Of a DNA stretch of 64,000 nucleotides, positions 52,919-61,056 are shown piece after piece (positions within the stretch are counted from its first letter, which is position 1; each line of letters begins with the position of its first letter). A program made the translations under genes and the position numbers. Source of the stretch: Primorskyibacter flagellatus (GTDB lineage Bacteria > Pseudomonadota > Alphaproteobacteria > Rhodobacterales > Rhodobacteraceae); NCBI RefSeq assembly GCF_014638275.1, contig NZ_BMFJ01000001.1:2654338-2718337 (forward strand). Direction: 5' to 3'. Below the pieces are notes generated by a model, which was given only the letters and a program-made list of their open reading frames with translations, ran no database searches and was not told the origin of the DNA.

Positions 52919-52967
52919 GCGGTTGCCTTGGCAACCGCTGCCGGGCGCAGATTGCTGTGCAATCTGC
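52919..52967 (-). promoter_or_regulatory. Two tandem perfect hairpins at an operon junction
   Basis: GCGGTTGCC-TT-GGCAACCGC (52919-52938) and GCAGATTGC-TGT-GCAATCTGC (52947-52967), each with a 9-bp stem. They follow the coiled-coil gene stop directly, the first starting at the stop codon itself, and precede the 374-residue gene. They could stabilise the upstream mRNA, partly terminate, or be processing sites. Confidence 0.65.
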
Positions 52968-54040
52968 TATCCATACAAATTCTTGTCGTGCTTCTCGACG
53001 ATCTGTTGGAACCGCCGGGCAAAGCGTTCGTCGGCCTTGGCCTTTTCCTCGAGAATTTTGCGGGCGAAGACCATGTGGCCCTCGTGCGCCTCCAGCATGT
53101 CGGCCATCCGGGCGTTGGTGGCCGCGCCGATCTGGGCCATGGCCTGCTGTGCCTGCTTGTCCGTCTCGGTCCCGATCTCGTTGATCTTGTGGGCGATGTC
53201 CTGCTGCTGCGCAGTCTTCAGCGACTTGGTCAGCGCGTCGTACAGCACGACCCGCTGCTTGGTATCGGTCTGCAGCTTGTTGATCAGGACCATCTGCGTC
53301 GCCGCCTGGTTCTGAAGGCTGTCGACCCAGCTCTTGCCCTTCTCGATATAGCGCTCCAGCGTCTGGGATTTGGCCAGCTTGACCTGTTCGTCCTGCACGA
53401 GTGCGTTGTATGTCTTGTTGAGGTCGGCCAGCTGCGTTTCCAGCTTGGTGCGCGCGGCGGCGTCCTGTTCGACACTGATCCTGTTCTCCAGCTCGATGAT
53501 CTTCGGGTCCATCGCGAGGATCTCCGCGCGCACGGCCTCAAGCTCTCCGACGGTGAATTCGCGTTCGTCCAGGGTGCCGGTGAGGTTGGTTTCCACCTTC
53601 TCCTTCTGGTCGTTCAGCACGGCGAGCTGGCCTTCCAGCAGCCGGGTGATGACGTCGGACTTGGCGATCAGGTCCTGAAGCTTGTCGTCGATGGAGGCGG
53701 TGCGGATGCGCTCCTGCCGCATCGAATCCGCCTTGGCCGAGGCGAAGATCCCGACGAAGCTTTCCCAGCCCGTCTTGGAGCGCATCTCGTCGAAATCCTT
53801 GGAGAACGCGGCGGTCACGTCGTCCAGGCCCATGATGAGTTCGGCGATGTTGGCGTTCATCACCTCGGTATGAGCGTGCACGTCCTGGAGCGTGGCGTTT
53901 TCGATGTCGATCGTCGCGTCCTCGCCGGCGGCCATCTTGGCCCGCGCGGTCTCGATCCGGCTGGTCAGTTCGGCGATCTTGCTCTGGGCCTCGGCGACCT
54001 GCGCCTGGCTTTCCCGAACCTGGGTTTCGAAATCGGACAT
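52967..54040 (-). CDS. Long coiled-coil protein, first gene of the unknown operon
   Basis: 357 residues, almost entirely helical, rich in Gln/Glu/Lys/Ala, with heptad-like segments (SQAQVAEAQSKIAELTSRIE at the start, ELENRISVEQDAAARTKLET mid-protein). One tryptophan-containing break reads KTGWESFVGIFASAKADSMR. No membrane helix or signal peptide. The overall layout recalls TelA-type anion-resistance proteins or other soluble helical scaffolds, but I see no decisive motif. GGAGAC lies before ATG 54040; longer in-frame starts would run into the divergent promoter region. It heads the operon with the AAA+ ATPase. Confidence 0.8.
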   Translation of the reverse strand: MSDFETQVRESQAQVAEAQSKIAELTSRIETARAKMAAGEDATIDIENATLQDVHAHTEVMNANIAELIMGLDDVTAAFSKDFDEMRSKTGWESFVGIFASAKADSMRQERIRTASIDDKLQDLIAKSDVITRLLEGQLAVLNDQKEKVETNLTGTLDEREFTVGELEAVRAEILAMDPKIIELENRISVEQDAAARTKLETQLADLNKTYNALVQDEQVKLAKSQTLERYIEKGKSWVDSLQNQAATQMVLINKLQTDTKQRVVLYDALTKSLKTAQQQDIAHKINEIGTETDKQAQQAMAQIGAATNARMADMLEAHEGHMVFARKILEEKAKADERFARRFQQIVEKHDKNLYG

Positions 54041-54212
54041 CGCTGTCTCCGTGTTGAAATGCCTCACCGATATGGGGGCAGTTAACGCGATTTGCACGGT
54101 TTCGTCATCGGTTTTCGCAGTCATGATATCCGGACTTTCAAGATCCGGGACCTTGCGGCACTGTTGCCGCGATTGACTCCGGATGAATTTCCGGCCGGAA
54201 GGGAGAGCATTG

Positions 54213-54770
54213 ATGAGAAAAGAGATTTTTGCGGTTGCCGTGACATTGTCCGCCATAGGCCTGTCGGCAAGCGCCGATGAGGTGACGGATACGCTGCAGA
54301 GTTCGCTCAAGGCCTATGAGGAAGGCGACCTGCAGTATGCGCTGGAGGAACTGGAATACGCCAAGCAGCTGATGCTGTCGATGAAGACGGAAGCGCTGAC
54401 CGTCTTCCTGCCAGAGGCACCCGACGGCTGGACCCGCGAGGTGAACACGGAAATGAACGCCGGGCTTGCCATGATGGGCGGCGGCGTCGGGGCGGAGGCG
54501 GAGTATTCCGGCGGCGGCGACAGCTTCACGATCACCATCCTTGCCGACAATCCAATGGTCGGTGCCATGGGCGCGATGATCACCAACGCCGCCGCTTACG
54601 GAGCAAAGGTGGAACGCGTGGGCCGCGAGAAGTTCATGGTGCAGGACGGCACGGTGCAGGGCCTGATCGACAACCGCATCCTCGTGAAGGCCGAGGGCGG
54701 GGATGTGGCAGAGATGCTGAAGGTCGTGGAGACCATCGACTTCCGCGAACTCGGCAGGTTCGGGAACTGA
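54213..54770 (+). CDS. Periplasmic protein of unknown function
   Basis: 185 residues with a signal peptide (MRKEIFAVAVTLSAIGLSAS, cleavage before DEV). The mature start SSLKAYEEGDLQYALEELEY resembles a tetratricopeptide-like helix pair; the middle is Gly/Met-rich (GLAMMGGGVGAEAEYSGG), then strands SFTITILADNP and EKFMVQDGTVQGLIDNRILV. GGAAGGGAG precedes ATG 54213. It diverges from the coiled-coil gene across 172 bp, so it could share regulation with that operon. No family assigned. Confidence 0.78.
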   Translation: MRKEIFAVAVTLSAIGLSASADEVTDTLQSSLKAYEEGDLQYALEELEYAKQLMLSMKTEALTVFLPEAPDGWTREVNTEMNAGLAMMGGGVGAEAEYSGGGDSFTITILADNPMVGAMGAMITNAAAYGAKVERVGREKFMVQDGTVQGLIDNRILVKAEGGDVAEMLKVVETIDFRELGRFGN

Positions 54771-54774
54771 TCCG

Positions 54775-55110
54775 GTGGCGCTGATCCCCGTCAATCCCTC
54801 GGGCGCGCCGGAAACGGAACGGCCAGACCCCGCGAAGGTGCTGGCGGGCGACCCCGTATTCACGACCTGGAACCTCGAGGACCGCGACGGACTTTACTGC
54901 GGCATCTGGGAATCGGCGCCGGGCAAATGGCGGATTTCCTACGACGAATGGGAATACTGCCGCATCCTCTCGGGCCGGTCCGTGATCGCGGAGGACGGCG
55001 GCGCGGCAGTGACCGTGACGGCGGGAGACAGTTTCGTCATCCCTCCGGGGTTCCGCGGGACGTGGGAGGTGCTGGAAACCACCCGGAAGGACTATGTGAT
55101 CCGGCTATGA
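54775..55110 (+). CDS. Cupin-domain protein (EutQ/DUF861-like)
   Basis: 111 residues, a single small cupin: WNLEDRDGLYCGIWESAPGK, EYCRILSGRSVIAEDGG and GDSFVIPPGFRGTWEVLE. The histidines of metal-binding cupins are largely replaced by Tyr/Glu, as in the cupin_3 subgroup. Starts with GTG four bases after the previous stop; stop overlaps the GNAT start (ATGA). Function unknown; likely a small-molecule binding or epimerase-like role. Confidence 0.85.
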   Translation: MALIPVNPSGAPETERPDPAKVLAGDPVFTTWNLEDRDGLYCGIWESAPGKWRISYDEWEYCRILSGRSVIAEDGGAAVTVTAGDSFVIPPGFRGTWEVLETTRKDYVIRL

Positions 55111-55589
55111 CCGAGGTGTTCCGGCAGGCAGAGGAACGGGATGCAGCGGCCATTGCCGCGCTCTGGCATTCCGGGTGGATCGACGGGCACGGGCATTTTG
55201 CGCCGCCGTCGCTCTGGGCCGTGCGGACGGAGGAGTCGTTTCTCCTGCGGACCAACCGGCATCTGAGTCAGTTCCGGGTCGTCACCGGCGGCGACCGGCT
55301 GCTTGGCTTTCACCTGTGCAAGGGGGACGAGGTCAACCAGTTCTACCTTGCGCCGGAGGCCCGCGGTTCCGGTCTCGCCGGGCGGCTGATGACGGATGCG
55401 GAGACGCAGCAGCGCGCGGCCGGGCACAGCCTGATCTGGCTGGCCTGCGGGATCGGCAACGACCGCGCCCGGCGGTTCTACGAGAAAGCCGGGTGGCGCA
55501 TGGCCGGCACCCGTCAGGTCGAGGCCGAAACGGCAGAGGATCCGGTTACGCTGGAGATCTGGCGGATGGAAAAGGACCTCGTCCCTTAG
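55107..55589 (+). CDS. GNAT-family N-acetyltransferase
   Basis: 160 residues. Acetyl-CoA motif A is seen as VNQFYLAPEARGSGLAGRLM (R/Q-x2-G-x-G/A), followed by ACGIGNDRARRFYEKAGWRM, the usual motif B. The acceptor substrate is unknown. Translation is coupled to the cupin gene by ATGA, and the two follow the periplasmic-protein gene closely, giving a three-gene operon. Confidence 0.92.
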   Translation: MTEVFRQAEERDAAAIAALWHSGWIDGHGHFAPPSLWAVRTEESFLLRTNRHLSQFRVVTGGDRLLGFHLCKGDEVNQFYLAPEARGSGLAGRLMTDAETQQRAAGHSLIWLACGIGNDRARRFYEKAGWRMAGTRQVEAETAEDPVTLEIWRMEKDLVP

Positions 55590-55653
55590 GGCACCGATGC
55601 GCCGTTCGCCCTGGTTGCTGGCAAACGGCCTCTTTTGGCAGGTGCCGGCCCGG

Positions 55654-56400
55654 TCAGTCGCGGGGACGGCGGCGCAGGGCCAACAGACCAAGCGCTCCGG
55701 CCAGAAGCGGCAGGCCCGCGGGAAGCGGAACGGCGGGGGCGGTGCCTCCGTTGCCGTTCTCTTCCTCCTCGACGAAGGGGGTCATCGTGCCGGAGAAGTA
55801 GGCGCATTCCAGTGCACGGTCATAGCTGGCCACAAGACCGCCATAGACCGAGTTGTAGGCCCACCAGGTGTTGTGGCAGGTGGCCGCGTTCGCAGTCAGG
55901 GTTTCATCCCCGGAATACAACCGGCTACCGTAGAAGCCGATGTAATCCAGGAACTGCGCGCCGGAGGTGTAGGCGCTGACGAACGTATTTCCGATGGTGT
56001 ATCCGTGCTGTTGTAACGGACCGCTGTAGATGCCGATTTCGGTGATCGTGTTGTTGCTGAACTGGAAGCCGGTTCCCGTGTAATAGGAACTGAACCCGTA
56101 GTAGTTGGTGGTGGGATAGGTCGGCCCCGGACGGATCGCGAGGCTGCCCGGCGCCACCGAATATCCCGGCGCGCCATGGGCGGAACGGTCGAAGTCCACG
56201 GCGAGCCCGGAGGGGCTGAATACCAGTTCCAGGTCAAAGTCCACGATCGTCTTCGCAGTGAGGTCGAATTCGACAAACCCCTTCAGCGTGCTGCTGGTGT
56301 CGGGCGTCACGGAGACCCAGTCGAGGGAATATTTCGCGGTGGCGGACAGGGCAGGCTGGGCTGCGGCGACAAGGGCGGCGGCAATAAGGACAGTCTTCAA
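55654..56400 (-). CDS. Exported VPLPA-CTERM protein
   Basis: 248 residues. Signal peptide (MKTVLIAAALVAAAQPALSA), a beta-rich body with many Tyr/Ser/Gly (TNYYGFSSYYTGTGFQFSNN), two Cys (ATCHNTWWAY, LECAYFSG) that may form a disulphide, and a classic sorting tail APAVPLPAGLPLLAGALGLL then ALRRRPRD. This is the clearest VPLPA-CTERM tail in the window, implying exosortase processing and an extracellular or surface fate. No enzymatic motif is visible. Confidence 0.86.
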   Translation of the reverse strand: MKTVLIAAALVAAAQPALSATAKYSLDWVSVTPDTSSTLKGFVEFDLTAKTIVDFDLELVFSPSGLAVDFDRSAHGAPGYSVAPGSLAIRPGPTYPTTNYYGFSSYYTGTGFQFSNNTITEIGIYSGPLQQHGYTIGNTFVSAYTSGAQFLDYIGFYGSRLYSGDETLTANAATCHNTWWAYNSVYGGLVASYDRALECAYFSGTMTPFVEEEENGNGGTAPAVPLPAGLPLLAGALGLLALRRRPRD

Positions 56401-56580
56401 GGTCTTCTCCGGAATGCGTTATCCGGCGAAATCTCAATGCCGGTGCGAAACATACGCATCAGTTCGGAGACGGAGTCAAATCCGTTTCACATGCCTGTAC
56501 ACCTTTTGCGAAGAAACCTGTCCGGCGGAATCATGACTGTTGCCGAAGGGCGGACAATCCGACCGACAGACAGGAATTAT

Positions 56581-57789
56581 TCAGAGCGGGATGACATTAT
56601 GTTCAGGCCCGTACGGGAACCCTGTGATGTTCTCGTTCGCCTCTGCCGTGATGACAAGGATGTCATGTTCGCGATAGCCCCCTGCCCCGGGCATGCCCTG
56701 CGGCAGGGTCAGCATCGGCTCCATCGAGATGACCATTCCGGGCTCCAATACCGTGTCGATGTCCTCACGCAGTTCAAGTCCTGCCTCGCGCCCGTAGTAG
56801 TGGGACAGCACCCCGAAGGAATGACCGTATCCGAAAGTGCGGTACTGCAGCAGATCGCGTCCCGCGAAGAAGTCATTGATCGCATGGGTGACCCCGGCGC
56901 AGGAGGCACCGGGTTTCAGCAGACTCATCCCGAGTTCGTGGGCGGCGACATTGGCCTCCCATATCGCCAGCGAGGCCGGGTCGGGGTCACCCAGGAACAG
57001 GGTCCTCTCAAGCGCGGTGTAGTAACCCGAGATCATGGGAAAGGTGTTTAGGGACAGGATGTCGCCCGGTACCAGCCGCCGCGCGGTGACGGGATTATGA
57101 GCGCCGTCGGTGTTCAGCCCGGACTGGAACCAGACCCAGGTGTCGCGATATTCGGCGTCGGGAAAGCGCGCGGCGATCTCAAGCTCCATCGCGTCGCGTC
57201 CGGCCATGGCGATATCGATCTCGCGCGCGCCTTCGCGGATCACTGCGCGGATGGCTTCACCGCCGATGTCCGCCACCTGCGCGCCCTGCCGTATCAGGGC
57301 GATTTCGGCCGGGGACTTGTGCATCCGCTGACGCATGGTGGCCGGGGCGATATCGATCATGGCGAGGGGCGAGAGGAAGTCCTCCATCCTTTCGCGCTGC
57401 GTGACGGTCAGGTGGTCGCCCTCGTAGCCGATGACCTGCCGCTCCCCCGCGACATGGGCAACCGCGCGCCAGAAATTGTCCCGCGCCCAGTCAGTGTAGG
57501 TAAGGCTGTCGCCATGGCTCCTCCGCCCCGGCTGCCCGGCGTCGATCCCGGCACTGATGGTCACGCAGTCCGTCGCGGTCACGACCAGCGCGTAGGGCCG
57601 ACCGAAGGCACAGTAGAGGAAGCCCGAGTGATAGGCGATATTGTGCATCGAGGTCAGGACGGCGGCGTGCAGGTTCTGTTCCGACAGGATGCGGCGCAGG
57701 CCCTTGAGGCGCGCTTCGTATTCGATTTCGGCAAAGGGCAGCGGGGCCTTGTCCCCGTTCACGATGCGGGAATGGGCTGGTCGGGTCAT
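56581..57789 (-). CDS. Creatinase (creatine amidinohydrolase)
   Basis: 402 residues, matching the size of characterised creatinases. It hydrolyses creatine to sarcosine and urea. The pita-bread (M24-like) fold shows long near-identical segments to the Pseudomonas putida enzyme as I remember it: FLYCAFGRPYALVVTATD, WFQSGLNTDGAHNPVT with the catalytic His231, YYTALERTLFL, LQYRTFGYGHSFGVLSHYYG, LEPGMVISMEPML and GAGGYREHDIL. The metal ligands of aminopeptidases are not expected in this branch. AGGAG lies before ATG 57789; a longer frame upstream lacks similarity. No sarcosine oxidase or creatininase is adjacent, so the pathway is completed elsewhere, if at all. Confidence 0.93.
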   Translation of the reverse strand: MTRPAHSRIVNGDKAPLPFAEIEYEARLKGLRRILSEQNLHAAVLTSMHNIAYHSGFLYCAFGRPYALVVTATDCVTISAGIDAGQPGRRSHGDSLTYTDWARDNFWRAVAHVAGERQVIGYEGDHLTVTQRERMEDFLSPLAMIDIAPATMRQRMHKSPAEIALIRQGAQVADIGGEAIRAVIREGAREIDIAMAGRDAMELEIAARFPDAEYRDTWVWFQSGLNTDGAHNPVTARRLVPGDILSLNTFPMISGYYTALERTLFLGDPDPASLAIWEANVAAHELGMSLLKPGASCAGVTHAINDFFAGRDLLQYRTFGYGHSFGVLSHYYGREAGLELREDIDTVLEPGMVISMEPMLTLPQGMPGAGGYREHDILVITAEANENITGFPYGPEHNVIPL

Positions 57790-57985
57790 GGAGGTCTCCT
57801 GTTCGGCCCCGGCGTACAGGGCGGCAGTCCCGATACGGGAGGCCGGAGAGTCGGACGACGCCATCGTCCGGGCCATGGCCACCGCTAGCACGCGGTGCGG
57901 AGTCTGTGGAGCGGAATTTTCCGGTTGCACCGGCTGCACGGCGCAGGTCAGGTGTCGGCGGTTCCGCAAGGTTGAAAGGTCCGCC

Positions 57986-58348
57986 ATGGTCAAGCTGAAG
58001 CGCGTCAATATTCCCGATAAGCTCGGGATGTTCTCCTCTCACTGGGATCCGCATGTCGTTGCGCAGTACAACGGCAATGACATCATGGTTGTGAAATTCG
58101 CCGGCGAGTTTCCGTTCCACAAACACGACGACAGCGACGACTTCTTCCTGATCCTGTCGGGGGAGGTGGTTCTGGACGGGGAAGACGGCGACTCCGTCAC
58201 GCTTGGACCCGGCGAACTCTGCGTTGTGCCGAAGGGGATGATGCACCGGCCGCGCGCAAAGCAGGAAGCGCAGGTCCTGCTGATCGAACCCGCGGGAGAG
58301 CCTAACACCGGCGATCCGGCGACGGCGGCGAAGAAACCGCATATCTGA
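57986..58348 (+). CDS. Small cupin protein
   Basis: 120 residues. The metal-cupin motif 1 reads FPFHKHDDSDDFFLILSGEV (His45, His47; Asp where Glu is usual) and motif 2 PGELCVVPKGMMHRPRAK. A single-domain cupin of unknown function. AAAGG precedes ATG 57986. It diverges from the creatinase gene across 196 bp, so both may answer to one regulator. It is followed by a dispersed repeat. Confidence 0.9.
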   Translation: MVKLKRVNIPDKLGMFSSHWDPHVVAQYNGNDIMVVKFAGEFPFHKHDDSDDFFLILSGEVVLDGEDGDSVTLGPGELCVVPKGMMHRPRAKQEAQVLLIEPAGEPNTGDPATAAKKPHI

Positions 58349-58356
58349 CGGGGAAA

Positions 58357-58417
58357 AGGGGCGCTGCCCCTCGGCGCGTGCCGCGCCTCACCCCGGAGTA
58401 TTTCCGGCAAGATGAAG
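58357..58417. repeat. Dispersed CTTCATCTTG..AAATACTC repeat, copy D (inverted) with hairpin
   Basis: A 6-bp hairpin AGGGGC-GCT-GCCCCT (58357-58371) is followed by GAGTATTTCC-GG-CAAGATGAAG (58396-58417), the reverse complement of the core in copies A-C. It ends 11 bases before the P1 peptidase start. Confidence 0.75.
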
Positions 58418-58428
58418 CAGGGGACGGA

Positions 58429-59418
58429 ATGAAGATCGGAGCGCGCAACCTGATTACCGACGTGCCGGGGCTGCGGGTCGGCAACGCAACGGACCCGTTG
58501 GTGAAGACCGGGGCGACGGTGATGGTGGCGGATGCGCCATTCACCGCCGGGGTGCATGTCATGGGCGGCGCACCCGGCACGCGGGAGACGGATCTGCTGG
58601 CGCCGGACAAGACGGTGGAACAGGTGGATGCACTTGTGCTGTCGGGCGGGTCGGCCTTCGGGCTCGACGCGGCCTCGGGCGTGGCAGACGGGCTTCGCGG
58701 GATGGGGCGCGGCTATGATGCCGGGGGGATCAGGGTGCCGATCGTGCCCGCGGCGATCCTGTTCGATTTACGCAACGGCGGCGACAAGGACTGGGCAGAA
58801 AACCCCTATCGCGATTTGGGACGCGCGGCGCTGGATGCGGCGGCAGAAAGGTTCGGCATCGGCACGGAGGGTGCCGGAACCGGCGCGAACACCGCCGGGC
58901 TGAAGGGCGGGCTGGGCTCCGCCTCGGTCGTGCTGCCATCGGGCGTGACCGTGGGAGCGCTGGTGGCGGTGAACGCCATCGGATCAGCCGTGGTCGGCGA
59001 GGGGCCGGAGTTCTGGGCGGCACCCTTCGAGGTCGGGGAGGAATTCGGCGGGCGCGGCCTGCCGACGGTCTGGCCGGACCCGCATGTCGCCGTCACCAAG
59101 CTCGGCACGCACCGGCACACCACCATCGGCATCGTCGCCACCGATGCGGCGCTGAGCCAGGCGCAGTGCACCCGCCTGGCCGTGGCGGCGCATGACGGCT
59201 ATGCCCGCGCGCTGGTGCCAAGCCATACGCCGCACGACGGCGATCTGATCTTTGCCGCCGCGACGGGCGCGCACGTGCTGGATCAGCCGGCGCTCGATAC
59301 CCTCGTGATCGGTCATGCGGCGGCGGTCTGCGTGTCGCGGGCCATCGCGCGGGCAGTCTTTGCCGCCACCCCGGCACCCGGCGATCCCTTTCCGACATGG
59401 GCACAGAGGTTCGGCTGA
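58429..59418 (+). CDS. P1-family peptidase/amidase (DmpA/NylC-like)
   Basis: 329 residues of the self-cleaving N-terminal nucleophile family S58/P1. Motifs: ITDVPGLRVGNATD at the start, LVLSGGSAFGLDAASGVADG, GTEGAGTGANTAGLKGGLGS, GVTVGALVAVNAIGS and the cleavage region GTHRHTTIGIVATDAALSQA with Thr231/Thr232 as candidate nucleophile. Members act on N-terminal amino acids, D-Ala peptides or amino-caproate oligomers; the substrate here is open. GGGGACGG before ATG 58429 is part of the flank of repeat D. It is 63 bases from the dehydrogenase gene downstream. Confidence 0.9.
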   Translation: MKIGARNLITDVPGLRVGNATDPLVKTGATVMVADAPFTAGVHVMGGAPGTRETDLLAPDKTVEQVDALVLSGGSAFGLDAASGVADGLRGMGRGYDAGGIRVPIVPAAILFDLRNGGDKDWAENPYRDLGRAALDAAAERFGIGTEGAGTGANTAGLKGGLGSASVVLPSGVTVGALVAVNAIGSAVVGEGPEFWAAPFEVGEEFGGRGLPTVWPDPHVAVTKLGTHRHTTIGIVATDAALSQAQCTRLAVAAHDGYARALVPSHTPHDGDLIFAAATGAHVLDQPALDTLVIGHAAAVCVSRAIARAVFAATPAPGDPFPTWAQRFG

Positions 59419-59481
59419 GGGGTGGCACTGGACAGCGCCTACGCTAAGTGGTCTGTCTGGGCCAACTCAACGGAGGCTGCC

Positions 59482-60960
59482 ATGCTTGACCAAACCACCG
59501 ATCTCAAATCCCTGCTCAAGGATCCCTCGCTGCTTGTCGAGGCCGCGTATCTGGCCGGAGAGTGGGTCCAGGGCGACGAGGGCACGTTCGACGTCACCAA
59601 CCCGGCGCGTGGCGATGTCATCGCCAAGGTCGCGGACCTGAGCCGCAAGCAGATCGCCGATGCCATCGACAAGGCCTATGCCGCGCAGAAGGACTGGGCT
59701 GCCTGGACGGGCAAGGAGAGGGCCGCCGTGCTGCGGAAATGGTTTGACCTGATGATGGAAAATCAGGAGGATCTGGGGACCATTCTGACCGCCGAACAGG
59801 GCAAGCCGCTGGCCGAGGCGAAGGGCGAGATCGCCTATGGCGCCTCGTTCATCGAATTCTTCGCGGAAGAGGCCAAGCGGATTTATGGCGAGACGATCCC
59901 GGGCCATCAGCGCGACAAGCGGATCATGGTGCTGAAGCAGCCGATCGGTGTCGCGGCCTCGATCACGCCCTGGAACTTCCCGAACGCGATGATCACCCGC
60001 AAGGCCGCCCCGGCGCTGGCGGCGGGCTGTTCGTTTGTCGGGCGCCCGGCGAAGGAGACACCGCTGTCGGCCCTTGTCATGGGCGTGCTGGCTGAGCGTG
60101 CGGGGATCCCGAAGGGCGTGTTCTCCATCGTGACGTCGTCGAAGTCCTCCGACGCGGGCAAGGAGTTCTGCGAGAACCCCAAGGTGCGCAAGCTGACCTT
60201 CACCGGATCGACCGAGGTGGGGCGCATCCTTTTGCGGCAGGCTGCCGATCAGGTGATGAAATGCTCCATGGAGCTGGGCGGGAACGCGCCCTTCATCGTG
60301 TTCGACGACGCCGATCTGGATGCGTCGGTCGACGGCGCGATCATGTGCAAGTTCCGCAACAACGGGCAGACCTGTGTCTGCGCCAACCGGATTTACGTGC
60401 AGGCCGGGGTCTATGACGCCTTTGCGGAGAAGCTGAAGGCGAAGGTCGAGAAGATGAAGGTCGGCGACGGGCTGGAGGCCGGGACGGACCTTGGCCCGCT
60501 GATCAACTCCGACGCGATCGTGAAGGTGCAGGAGCATCTGGCGGATGCGACCTCCAAGGGGGCGAAGGTCATCCTCGGGGACGGTCAGCCGATGGAAGGC
60601 GCGGGGCACTACCTGTCGCCGACGATCATCACCGGCGTCACGCAGGAGATGCAGGTGGCCACGGACGAGACCTTCGGCCCGCTCGCGCCGCTGTTCAAGT
60701 TCGACACGGTCGATGACGTGATCGAAATGGCGAACGACACGATCTTCGGGCTGGCGTCCTATTTCTACGCCAAGGACCTGAGCCGCGTGTACAAGGTGGC
60801 CGAGGCGCTGGAATATGGCATCGTCGGGGTGAACACCGGTATCATCTCGACGGAGGTGGCCCCGTTCGGCGGCGTGAAGCAGTCGGGTCTGGGACGCGAG
60901 GGATCGCATCACGGGATCGAGGACTATCTGGAGATGAAGTACGTCTGCATGAGCGTCTGA
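59482..60960 (+). CDS. gabD: NAD(P)-dependent succinate-semialdehyde dehydrogenase-type ALDH
   Basis: 492 residues, full-length GabD-like aldehyde dehydrogenase. Catalytic Glu264 (CSMELGGNAPFIV) and Cys298 (NNGQTCVCANR), cofactor loop TFTGSTEVGR and PWNFPNAMITRK are intact, as is the C-terminal PFGGVKQSGLGREG. One oddity: the cofactor-binding Lys of the KPxxxTP motif is Arg188 (VGRPAKETPLSAL). Succinate semialdehyde is the probable substrate; glutarate semialdehyde is an alternative. GGAGG precedes ATG 59482. A strong terminator follows. Confidence 0.92.
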   Translation: MLDQTTDLKSLLKDPSLLVEAAYLAGEWVQGDEGTFDVTNPARGDVIAKVADLSRKQIADAIDKAYAAQKDWAAWTGKERAAVLRKWFDLMMENQEDLGTILTAEQGKPLAEAKGEIAYGASFIEFFAEEAKRIYGETIPGHQRDKRIMVLKQPIGVAASITPWNFPNAMITRKAAPALAAGCSFVGRPAKETPLSALVMGVLAERAGIPKGVFSIVTSSKSSDAGKEFCENPKVRKLTFTGSTEVGRILLRQAADQVMKCSMELGGNAPFIVFDDADLDASVDGAIMCKFRNNGQTCVCANRIYVQAGVYDAFAEKLKAKVEKMKVGDGLEAGTDLGPLINSDAIVKVQEHLADATSKGAKVILGDGQPMEGAGHYLSPTIITGVTQEMQVATDETFGPLAPLFKFDTVDDVIEMANDTIFGLASYFYAKDLSRVYKVAEALEYGIVGVNTGIISTEVAPFGGVKQSGLGREGSHHGIEDYLEMKYVCMSV

Positions 60961-60982
60961 GCCGTCTGAAGTCAAAAAATAG

Positions 60983-61020
60983 CGCCGCGCCCGATGCTGG
61001 TCGGGCGCGGCGTTTCGTTT
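60983..61020 (+). terminator. Strong intrinsic terminator after gabD
   Basis: Perfect 12-bp stem, CGCCGCGCCCGA / TCGGGCGCGGCG, loop TGCTGG, followed by TTTCGTTT. It starts 22 bases after the gabD stop and also stands at the 3' side of the convergent MFS gene. Confidence 0.92.
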
Positions 61021-61056
61021 GTGCGGGTGCGGCGCGGGCTGATCGCCCGCGCTGCC

